This document shows positions 13,501-23,596 of a DNA stretch of 64,000 nucleotides, piece after piece. Under the pieces are notes generated by a model. The model did not search any database. It saw only the letters and a program-made list of their open reading frames with translations, and was not told where the DNA came from. A program made the translations under genes and the position numbers. Every line of letters begins with the position of its first letter. The first letter of the stretch is position 1. The stretch covers positions 12,222,501 to 12,286,500 of the forward strand of contig OU015568.1 of NCBI GenBank assembly GCA_907165135.1. The letters run 5' to 3'. This stretch comes from Oikopleura dioica (lineage: Eukaryota; Chordata; Appendicularia; Copelata; Oikopleuridae).

Positions 13501-16500
13501 TATATTTCTCCTAAGGAAACAGCCTCGCATCACACCAGCAAGAGAGAGTCAAGCGTAGAAGAAGTCTCACAAAAACATCGATGCACGAACTTGGTGTGGA
13601 AGATTTGCGGCCATGGGCTCAGCCCCCGCCAAAATCGCCAATTCCTCCTAAATCGCCGTCGACAGATAGAACTTTGGACCCTTTCTTGGCTCTTGCCATG
13701 AAGAACATATCACCGCCGCCAGCAGAAACCACGACGAATACATCCTCTCCTGAGCCCAGAAAAAGTCCAGTGCAAAAAGTTTTGGCTCCTACCGGACCAT
13801 CAATTAAAGCTCCGAAGGTTTCGCTTGATTGTCCAGATCGCCCGACGATGCGAGCACTTTTAGATGACTTGGATAACATAACGATTCAGGAAGGTTCTAA
13901 CTACTAAGGACATTTATATGAAATTAAAATAATTTACGTTCATTTTGATTTCTCATTTCTTGATAAATATAAATCGAAACTTTGCTGAACCGTGAAAGGC
14001 GCATCAAGAAATTGATAAGTTTAAACTCGAAGATCAACGCAATAAAGCACTGAAAGAGCCAAATCCAATCACAATTCAAGTGCCAACAGTCAAGTCAAAA
14101 TTCATCCCTTCATCAATTCAACAGCAATCTTCTCAAAAGTTCCAGCAAAAACCGTCTGCAGTCCAATCTCCTCCGCCATCTTTGAAGTCAGCAGCTCTTC
14201 AGAAAAGTCCTACTCCCCAAGAAGATCAATTAACGAAGCGAACGACATCTCCTGAATTAAAACGCACTTCACCTCCGTCCCAATCGGCTCAAAATGCAAT
14301 TTCAGCACCAAAGATAATTCGTAGCTCTGTTGGAACAACTAAAACGAGCACTCAAACAGCACCATCGAAGCAAGATAAAACCTCATTTATTGGCGGATCA
14401 TCAAGACTGAGCCAGTTGAAGAACAAATTGCAGAATAAGATCAAATCAACCCCTCAAGAGCCAACAAAACCGACATCCGAAGCTCCCAAGACAGCTGCCG
14501 TTAAAATTTCACCAGTGAATTCGCCAGAGCCAGTTTCTTCGAAGTCTCCACCACCTCAAAAGGAAGCACCAGTGGAAAAGCTGAAACCGGTCGAACAACA
14601 AAAGAAAGATATCTTACCTGCTTCTTTCGCACCAGAGCCAGTGTCGCCCAAAAAAGTCGAGTTCGCAGAAAATTTGGGTTCGGTAGAAAACTCTGCACAG
14701 TCGGTCAAAGCATGGCAAGAATCTCCAGAAAGAAAAACTGCGAATATCATGGCGCAAATGATGAAAAAAGTTGCGGAAGACGAGCAAGCGAAAAGCCAGC
14801 CAAAACCAGGAGTTACTCCAGTAGCGCAAGTTGAAGCCCCTAAAAAACGACCGCAAGCAATCACCCGTCAAGAGCCGAAATCGACGGTCGAGAAAGATCT
14901 CAACAGGTTGTTGAATCCTTCATTCACACCACCGGCACAGGAATCTAAACCTGTAGCAAAATCGGCACCTTCCATACCTGCACCAACGAAGCCTCAGCAA
15001 CGACCTCTTCCGAAGAAATTTCCACCTGTTGATAAATTCCATTTCCCATTTGGAAAGCCCCGTCCAGCCGGAGAAATGAGCGGATATCTTCAAGCTATCG
15101 ACGAATACGCAAAGAAAAATAGGAAGCAAGAGTTTTTCATGAAAGACATGGGCCCGCTGGTAAAAGAAATGAAACTTCCGTATTACTGGAAGGATCCATT
15201 ATTCCGCGCGTGTGGAGGAAAGAGTGGCGGGAAAATATCCATTTTTCAACTTGGTTCGACTTGGAAAAAAATATGCGAGACGCGCTTCGATTCAGAGAGC
15301 CAGCTCATGGCCCTACTCACGAATGGGATGACGCGCAATTATTTAATTCCTAGCGACTTAACTCCTCTCATAACGGACGTCATTGAAACGCATCCTGGAC
15401 TTGAATTCCTCAGGAGTGCCCCAGAGTTTCACACTAGGTAAGTAACGACCCATTTAGGTGGTCTTCCTTGATTTCACTCTGATTTGTTGTCAGACAAAAT
15501 TGTTTTTCATGAGCGACGAAAAATTCCTTTCAACCCTCACTCAAACTTGCGCGAAAAGCCTCACCTTAACTTTGAGGCTTATCTCGTTAGCGTGTTGTTT
15601 ACATCTTACGTCGCTTTACTAAAGTAACCTTTCGCAACACTTTCTCTTAAGATACGTTACTACTGTCATTGCTCGCTTATTCTATACTGCCTCCGCCTGG
15701 AACAAAAAACTCACTCTTCCGGGGCTTCGGAAATCCGAGTTTGCACAAGTCCTGAACTCATTGGATGCGCTGGATGATATCAACAATGAGCAGCGATTCT
15801 TCAGCTATGAGCACTTCTATGTCATTTATTGCCGCTTCTGGGAGCTTGACTCCGATCATGATCTCAAAATCGGGCCTACGGATTTGTCAAAATATGGTGA
15901 TTATAGGTAGTGTTTCATTATTTTGATATTCCCTAATTGCTTTTTTTTAAGTATTTCTGTAAAAGCAATCGACCGAATTTTATCCGGCACAGTGACGACT
16001 AAACGGCGTGTAATGGAATATTCGGAATTTGTATGGTAATCTAGATTAAAAATAGCGCTATGATGTTGATTTATGAAATTCCTTTAGGTTTATAATGTCA
16101 GAAGAGGATAAAAGTACGTCAACATCGTCGGAGTATTGGTTCCGCGTGATGGATAGAGACGGGGATGGTGCAATAACGATCGACGATTTGGAGTTTTTCT
16201 ATGCTGAACAGGTTTGTCCGAGCCTTAACAGTCTTTTCTACTTCATTCTTCAGGAAACTCGACTGCGGACTCTTGGAGTAGAACCCTTACCGTTCATTGA
16301 TTTACTCTGCCTGATGCTGGATTTGGTCAAACCAGAGACGAAACACATCATAGCCCTCCGCGATCTCAAGCAATGTCGTCTTCAGCATATCTTCTTTGAT
16401 ACATTCCTCAACGCTGAAAAATATCTCGACAGGTACTTATCATTCTTTATTCAATCACAATGCGTAAACGAACCCTTTTTAGAGAGCAGCGTGAGCCTTT

Positions 16501-16579
16501 TGACGGAAATCAAGACTGGAACTGGGCTCGCTGGGCAACCGAGGAGTATTCCTTGCTTGTTGCTGATGAAGACGAATAA
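10581..16579 (+). CDS. PPP2R3: PP2A regulatory subunit B'' (PR72/PR130 type)
   Basis: This is a calcium-binding targeting subunit of protein phosphatase 2A. Supported exons: 12239-12552, 12607-12846, 12888-13099, 13189-13224, 13411-13468, 13516-13889, 13999-15437, 15652-15906, 15952-16035, 16088-16211, 16254-16432 and 16483-16579, plus an exon ending at 12178. Two early exons (ATG 10581-10616; 10876-10938) fit in phase but are less certain. The N-terminal half is a Ser/Pro/Lys-rich tail with many SP sites. The C-terminal half is the conserved core: PYYWKDPLFRACGG, an EF-hand DRDGDGAITIDDLE at about 16150, a second weaker loop DSDHDLKIGPTDL, and FDTFLNAEKYLDREQREPF. A long N-terminus matches PR130-like forms. 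The intron at 13890-13998 seems to start with GA. An AATAAA lies at 16635. Confidence 0.9.
10617..12120 (+). other. 5' introns of the PPP2R3 gene
   Basis: Apart from the short candidate exon 10876-10938, this 1.5 kb shows no coding exon I can support. The exon that ends at 12178 (frame reading KPFVITSPQTA) begins somewhere after 12107, because an in-frame TAG lies there. Its acceptor is not clear. Confidence 0.4.
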
Positions 16580-16634
16580 TTAGCTACTGTAACTTCTATT
16601 TATAAAAATATGCCACCATGCTGCCTTCTTCAAT

Positions 16635-16640
16635 AATAAA
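16635..16640 (+). promoter_or_regulatory. poly(A) signal of PPP2R3
   Basis: AATAAA lies 56 nt after the PPP2R3 stop. On the opposite strand an AATAAA at about 16668-16673 suits the convergent grainyhead-like gene, whose stop is at 16780. The two transcripts therefore end within or overlapping about 200 nt. Confidence 0.5.
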
Positions 16641-16779
16641 TAAATTATCTTCAGAGATTAAAATCATTTTATTCTCTACAAATCAATTTTTGGTACAGTT
16701 CATTTTACAAGCATCGTGTTTGAAGAAAAAATGCATTTTTACAGTGAATGGTCAATTATTGTTACAGTGGATGATATTT

Positions 16780-19700
16780 TCAAACTTCAGTGAGTACTAT
16801 TTTAGTCTTTCCCGCTTTTTCTTCAAAAGTGATGATGAAAGTGTCCTCATTTGAGTAATGTCTGATGATGATATCGTCCATGTTGACCAGCACGCCCTTC
16901 TTCGACTTCTTGTAGATTCGTGAAATCTTTTCAGCCTTGATTTTGTACTTCGCAACGATCTACAATGGAAGTGTTATTTTCTGATAATTTGATTTAGCGT
17001 TTTTGATCAAACCGCTTCGGTTAATCCGGTCAAGTTGGATTGGGAGAGCATGAGAGCGTCGAAACACTCGGCTTCAGGAGATTTGACGTAAAGAAGTACT
17101 GTGTTTGGATCATGTCTCGGTATCTAAATATTCATATGAAGCTAGCTAGCAATTTAGTCAGTTTGGCTATTGAAGGCGTAATTCACTTATTTCCGATCGA
17201 GAAATATATATAAAGCTTGTTCTTATATCGGATTTATGGTATTTACCTTTTGTGGAATTTCATTTCCGTCCGTATCACAGAGTCTCTTCCTTCCCTCTGT
17301 ATCCATCGGTGGAATCTCACCCGCCGCAAGATAATCTGCTTCGGTCCGCGAAGCCATCTACAAAAATTTGTTAGGCTTGCACAACTTTGTAAGTGCCGTT
17401 TATTTTAGCGACACTTTTCAAACTGTCAAACAATATTTTCGTTTTGACGGCGGTACTTTTTACGAACCTCTGGTGTAAAATATGTGACGCTCGAAGATAA
17501 GTCAGAAGATGCTTTGAAGAGGACGATTTCGTTTCGTTTTGAGTTTGGTTGCATCATCTAAAAGTGGAAATTGAGAAAAGAAATCAAGGAGGAAAATTTT
17601 GACTGAGCAAGAGCATTTCTGGTCATTTTGCGAACTTGAGAATCCTTTAAATTGCTCCCTAATCTACCGAGTTTTAATAAGCTTAACTCTCGTTCTCTAA
17701 AATTCACTTGGCGACTTACATTAGCTTGCTGCCCGGGCATGACGATGCCGAGTGGATTCTGAACGGGAAGCTGGAACTGCGGTTTTGGCGGGGCCGCGCC
17801 GGAGCCTCCCTTTTTTCGCAAAGCTTTTCGCTCTTCGTCCCTGATCTTTCTCTCAGCGCCTTTGTCACAGAAGACTTTGAGTTGGACAGTGGCTCGATGG
17901 GCGGGCTTGGCATTGCGGCGCATGTCGGTGTAGGTGTCGATTTGAAGCAGAAGTGGCAAACCCTGAAGAATCATTGTTAGATAGAATTACAACTCTTAAC
18001 ACCATAAAGGACTAAAATATAGAGAGAATTTAATTTTTATAGGATTTCAAGGATTGAATCTAGCAATTTATGCTTCACAGTTTCTAGACACATCCACTCA
18101 CCTATATTATTTAGGCTATATAGGCTATATTTACTCTCTTTATAAGTGAAATTTTACCATTTCATGACAATTATAATTTATTAAAATTACCTTGATGCCT
18201 TTCTGCGCTGAAAAGTCTGTCGACAAGCAGTTGACCGAAACAAAGATCTTGGCAATATCGTTAACGTCCCAAGTGAAGCTGATGGCATTGTGGGAGAACT
18301 CGTTGATATCAGATATCATGGAAGATTCCTTGTAGTCCGCTGAAATATGGAATGTCAAAAGTGCTCTGGCTATTTTCTCAAAGAGCATCTTAAAAAGAGA
18401 CTGTTATAGATTTGGATTCTTTGCCGAGGTAAGCCCGTTTGAGCTGTTTTCCTCTCGCATGACGAAATGCGGGGTTAAATCGGGCACCCGACGTGTTCCT
18501 GGATCGGAGATGATCCCCACGGCTCGAGTCACTCAAGACTCGTCTCCTCTCTCTTATGATTTCAAGTGGCCCTCTGCTCAGTCCTCGTTGACCATATTTA
18601 TGAATTTCAATAGCTACTGTCTTAAATTTGCGTGTCGAATGCAACCACGTTAAACCCAGTGAGCCTTTGATGAAGTCGCAATTTGCGGCTTTCAAATGAA
18701 TCTGGGTTGAATCCTTCGATCCCGATAATAAGCGGCTTGAATAAGGCCCTACGTGTTTCAAATTCCTGGGCCATATTTACGGCACCGCGTAATAAATTGT
18801 TACAAGGTGCTAATTTCGCGCCACCACCCGAGGCGGACCCCCACTCACTATCAGTTATCGACTGATGGAACTGATCGCTTCCGCAGTGTGACGACCTCTT
18901 GGGTCAATTTACATAAACCAACGTAAGGATTCATGCATAATTTTATAACGAAAATGTAATTACGAAGCTATGATTGATAAAACATGCCTCCAAAAGTTGA
19001 TTGAAAAAATAACAGCTGAATAATAAGCTACGGTGTCCGGATTACTTTTGGTTATCTGTTGCCTTTATCGATTACAAGATTGCCGAGGAAAATGTTTGGT
19101 CAGTGAGTGGCTAGGGGTGCTCATTTTCTGTGGCGTATTTTTATAATTACGCGTGTCTTGCGGCGGCGCGCGCAAACCTTATCCTTGGACGGATTTGGTT
19201 GAGCCGGCGGGGCCCTCCTTGAGCTTTTCAAGGGCTTCGAAAATATTAAACGCGACACGTCATATTGGTTTGATTTGCACTCACGATTCCGCTATATTAT
19301 CAAATACACCCAGTTTAGGTTTTTGAGGAATTTGATATTCAGAAGCCGCTCGAGCACACCTGTTGGGTGAACATCACCAACACGTCTCAATGCTTATCGC
19401 ACCATGCTTATAATTTGCTGATAAAGGAATCTCCCCTTCCTCCTGGCGCTGCACTCACCGATATCAATGATTCTTTGCTTCGCAGTGTGCTGTCTTCCGT
19501 GCCAGTATTTCCAGTGCCGGAGCTGTTCTTCTTCTGGCTTTCCATCGCCGAAGATGACGGAAACAACAGTCTTCACCTTTGTATTTCGGAACTTCCAGGC
19601 AGTCTTCCCAACTTCTCGAAGGCTGATGGCGTAGAATTGTGCTAGAAATAATCGTTAGTTTGGTACAACTTTAAAAAATAGTAAAAAAAAACGAGGTTGA

Positions 19701-22700
19701 GGAATACGTGTAAGTGGGATTAGTCGGGCGTAGTTTAGGAGTTTATGGAAGGTGAGGAGTCCAAATAGGTACCGATTTGAAAATGAGATAACAGCTGTGA
19801 GCTAGCGCGGCGGTTCAAGAGTAGCTTGGGGTTAGAAGTGATGGTAATCTAGGTCGTAATCGGGACGGATCTCCTCGGTGGAAGCGTAATTCGCAAAAAA
19901 TATGGCGGCTAAGCATAAATTTAATTTTCCTACTTACGAAGAAGTGAAAGAGAAAATCAAAAAACTGGCCAGAGAACTCAAACCAGGTCTCTCACTCCCC
20001 CTAGTCTATCTTATAACCGCGGGTCAAAGGATAAATAGCAGCATTTTCTGGATATTTGAAGGGTCTCACACCCGAAATTTTGCAATGAATCTCTACTTGT
20101 CAAAAACGTACAAAGACACTTTTGTCTTACAATGTTCTCACAAAGCTTGTTCCGGTTCATATTTATTTACTGTCAAGGATAAATCTTTGATTCAATCTTA
20201 TGAAACGGGCGGATGGAATGGGCGAAATTTTGCAATGAATCTCTACTTGTCAAAAACGTACAAAGACACTTTTGTCACTTATTTTATTAAAAAATTCTTT
20301 TTCTAATGATCTCCTAGAAATATCCGAGAAATTTGCCGCCAATTACAGGCTACCCAGATGAGCCCATCGTCCAGTTTAAATCAGTTTATTGCGAATTATA
20401 ATTTGTACAAACTCACATTAATTGTATCTTACTAAAAATCTTGTACATTTTTGTATTTCATTTTCAAAATATATTATTCAAAATTCCAGTTTGCGTCAAA
20501 TTATCTCTCTAAGGGGGGTAGCGGATGTTGATTTTATCTGCGATGCAGGGCAGTTTACGCTATTGATCCGCCGCACTTGCTCGCATCTGGATGGTCCCGA
20601 GACAACGAGGTGATACCACCTGCATATTTGGACTCCTCACCTTCCATGACCCCGTAGTGTGAAATCGCCTGTAAAGGGTATCGCTAATTAAGCATGTAAT
20701 TATAATCAGGATTGGATTGAACAAGATGCGCTCCTCCACCACCGCCAAGACGGATTACGACACGTAAGATTTGGCATTATAACATATTATCCTGTGCATA
20801 TAAATACGCGCTCAGCTGGAGTAAGCGAATTCCAGAAGGAAATGTTAAGCCGCCTTCTGATCCGATGTGGGAGGCGCAATCAAGGAACACGTCATTTGGA
20901 GCACCACCGCTGGGTGCTAAAGTAAACTAACATTAAGGGTCTCTGATAAGGCGCAAAGGGCCAGTTGCTCACCACCGCTGATAGCACCGCCACCTTCAAT
21001 AATAAGATGCCGCCATAAAACAGCTCCATTCAACCCGTTATATCAAAGAATAAACATTTACCAGCAGGAGCATTAGAAGATCATCCCGGCGAATTATCAA
21101 AAAGCAAATATCATTAAAAGCACGGAAAAAGAGCTTGTCTTCTTGAACATGATACTCTTTCCTACTCTGGGAGTTTGGACATGTTCAATTCAAAACAGAG
21201 TGCGCGCCGTGATAATGTCAGATGTTGAATTTCTGATGTTTTCGAGGCAGTAACCTGCTTTTCGATGTTGCACTCGTGTCAGTTACGTCAGCGTTGATCC
21301 CTCCAGTGGTGATTTTACCATTTTTACGTTTTCGAAAAGTGTAATTTTCGGCGGCCCTCGGAAAACACACCCGGAGAGCATTTGCTGGAGCATTTCAAGT
21401 GCTCGCACGACGTCGTGGCGCACCGTCGAAACCCAAAATTCCGAGGGTTATTGCACCTTTACATCACTACTTTACATTAATGATTTACTGTTAAACTATT
21501 CGTAATTCTTTTTTATATAGATTTAGCGGACTTGAGCAGACATAAATTGCTGCAGCGGCGTGTCAGGCGATTACGAAAGAGCTCAACCCAAATCACACGA
21601 CGTCACATGACACGCAGCGCTCGGTAACACATTCCGGAACCCTTGAAGGCTCAACTTAGTGTGCTGGGCAGCAGAAGGCGCGCCGCGGAGAAATGTTTCC
21701 GACGACCTTCGCTCACCTGGAGCACGTGGATTTTCATCATTCCGGAACTTACCCAGCGCTCTCCAGAACTCGAAATGAATATTTTGTAAATGACACTGCG
21801 ACCCGTTACAAAATTACGTTGCCTAACCATCTATCCCATTCAACCGTTGCTTGCTTCATATCCGGTCAATAGAGGATTCTATCCGCTCTTCACTATTCCT
21901 CGGTTTCTCGCCTTTTACTGGTCATCCGGACTCAAAATCATGCGGAACGGAAATCTGCTCAATTAAGAAGCCGCGCCATCGTAAATGTGACGACAGCGTG
22001 AAATGGGAAATGTAGCGGCTTTTTCCATGTCAGAGCTTGGCTAACGCCTGCGTTGACACTTTCGAAACTGGAATCATAATTGAGCGAGATAATCCAAATC
22101 TTAAGATCGCCCGCCGCGAATCTGAGAGGGAACACACGCGCGCGCCCGTACTGAAATCGAAGAACCGGAACCGGGGGAAATTTCGCGATTTCGCGGAAAG
22201 TCACAATTACCTTTATTGATGTAAGACATCGTTGGCTCGCCTTCTTTCTGCTTCAGACTCTTTGGTGCTTCCATAGCGTACTCGAAATATTCACTGAAAA
22301 ATTTTTCATCAAAATTCTAGGTCTACCGTGTTCAACAAACCCTTGATAGTCTTCAGGCAGACCAGCATTTGGGCCTTCAGTTTTGATTCCGTCTTTGACA
22401 TCGTTGTCTGAGTCACTGCTACCTTCAACTTCTGGCGACTTATTTTGACCAAAAATATGATCAACAGGCTCTGATTTGATAGTTCGAAGTTGCTGTTCTT
22501 GTTGTTGCTGAGCTTGATGAGCATTGTGGTGTTGTTGGCTGTTTTGGACTTGTGGAAGGTTGTGATTTTGCTGGGGAACATGTTGTTTCTGTTGGCTTTG
22601 TTGGGCCATGTTCTGGGCATGGTGAGCATGCATGTTGTGCTGCAGGACGTTACGTGGCCCGTTGTAGTAGTCGTAGAGGAGGCCAAGGGCAGCATGTTGA

Positions 22701-23596
22701 GCAGAATCGTCATGGTGGTTCTAAATTTATTTTAGTTACTGGAATATGATCTACTCCTTTAATCGCTAGACATGTGTAGCTTTTAAGGCATTCTAAAAGG
22801 CACACTTTTGAATGATTTGAGTTTGAAGAAGACAAAATGTAATGGAATAGATGAAAACAAATCCCTGAGATCCTGACTCGGGGGAGCAGGAAGTCAGCAG
22901 ATCGGATCTCCTCAAAATCTACGCTTGAGCTCTGGTTACCTGAGCTTGCAGTTGCATCAGCCCCGCGGTGGCCAGGGGATTATCAAGGTAAGATTTCCAG
23001 GCGTCTTCCGCTGGACGCATTATTTTGTTCGGAGCCCATTTGAGACGATCCATCAAGTTCCACGTCCCTTGCGCCAACCCTGTCGAGTTCATTCCGCTGA
23101 TGACATGCTCAGTCGTATTCATTTGATGCTGGTTTCCGGTTTGTCCGCTCTGATTTTGATTCTGCGTGACAGCTCCTTGCGACTGGGGCTTTTGTTGGCT
23201 TTGCTGGGTAGATTCTTGTGATGATGTTCTCGAAGGAGAAGATTCTGGAGAGGAAGAACTTGAAGAAGAAGAGGTCTGAGTCGAAGATAAAAGCTGCGAG
23301 ACCGCTTCTGAGGCGTACGCATGCTGGAGCATTGCCAATTCTGCATCCAAAGCGGCATCGTGAAAGTTCAATCCGCATTTGTCAAAGTCTCTGGACGATC
23401 CTGGCGACGTGGATCTGTTGAATGGGTCTGGGCTGCTTGAACCTGTGAGAGAAGTTGATCTTCCTGGAGAAACTGATCCAGTCGAAGCGGAGCATGAAGA
23501 CAATGCCTCCTGAAGTTGTGAGTTCCAACTCGGAAGTCGTTGGTGCTGTCTTTGTAGAAAAGACGGTGTCTGTGAGTTTGCTGCTGTCGACAGCAT
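16780..23596 (-). CDS. GRHL: grainyhead-like (CP2 family) transcription factor
   Basis: Ten exons give 728 residues. From the 5' end: 22940-23596, 22341-22720, 22211-22293, 19459-19641, 18191-18339, 17720-17962, 17468-17557, 17247-17357, 17013-17123 and 16780-16959. All phases agree. The N-terminal exons hold the activation region ([13 protein letters not shown], then [15 protein letters not shown]) and a Gln/His-rich tract. The CP2 DNA-binding domain covers exons 3-6: [64 protein letters not shown]. The C-terminal ubiquitin-like/dimerisation region ends with [14 protein letters not shown] and HYSNEDTF. Grainyhead proteins control epithelial differentiation and barrier genes. One intron is exactly 47 nt (22294-22340). 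The large intron 19642-22210 contains other features. ATG 23594 is the first in frame. Confidence 0.95.
18340..19458 (-). other. 1.1-kb intron of the grainyhead-like gene
   Basis: Open frames occur on both strands (for example the minus frame at 18390-18761), but they have no splice support or domain. I see no gene here. Confidence 0.5.
19902..20306 (+). CDS. FLYWCH-like ORF, possibly transposon-derived
   Basis: An uninterrupted ORF of 134 codons lies in the large intron of the grainyhead-like gene, on the opposite strand. It starts [19 protein letters not shown]. It contains C-S-H-K-A-C-S-G followed by a hydrophobic [10 protein letters not shown] segment, which resembles a FLYWCH-type zinc-binding module as found in MULE-like transposons and in some domesticated genes. 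An exact 54-nt segment encoding [17 protein letters not shown] occurs twice, flanking the Cys-containing part. The ORF stops soon after the second copy (ends KKFFF), so it may be a truncated or rearranged fragment. No transposase domain and no terminal repeats were found. The FLYWCH assignment is tentative. Confidence 0.4.
   Translation: MAAKHKFNFPTYEEVKEKIKKLARELKPGLSLPLVYLITAGQRINSSIFWIFEGSHTRNFAMNLYLSKTYKDTFVLQCSHKACSGSYLFTVKDKSLIQSYETGGWNGRNFAMNLYLSKTYKDTFVTYFIKKFFF
20073..20126 (+). repeat. 54-bp direct repeat, copy 1
   Basis: This is identical over 54 nt to the copy at 20223-20276, 150 nt downstream and in the same reading frame. The identity ends sharply on both sides, so the duplication is recent or conserved by conversion. 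Confidence 0.9.
20223..20276 (+). repeat. 54-bp direct repeat, copy 2
   Basis: Second exact copy of the 20073-20126 segment. The repeat period of 150 nt is a multiple of three, so the reading frame is kept through both copies. Confidence 0.9.
20726..20931 (+). CDS. small conserved-looking protein nested in the grainyhead-like intron
   Basis: Two exons, 20726-20763 and 20816-20931, are joined across a 52-nt GTAAGA...CTCAG intron in phase 2. The product is 50 residues, starting [14 protein letters not shown] and containing [14 protein letters not shown] and [12 protein letters not shown]. An AATAAA follows at about 21046. Intron size, splice sites, phase and poly(A) signal support a real gene, although it is too short to stand out as an ORF. 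It is soluble by composition, with no signal peptide or membrane segment. I do not recognise the family. It runs antisense to the host gene. Confidence 0.55.
20932..22210. other. remainder of the large grainyhead-like intron
   Basis: No coding exon is supported. The stretch contains GC-rich patches at about 21340-21740 and 22090-22200 within otherwise AT-rich DNA, which could be regulatory for the host or nested gene. Confidence 0.4.
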
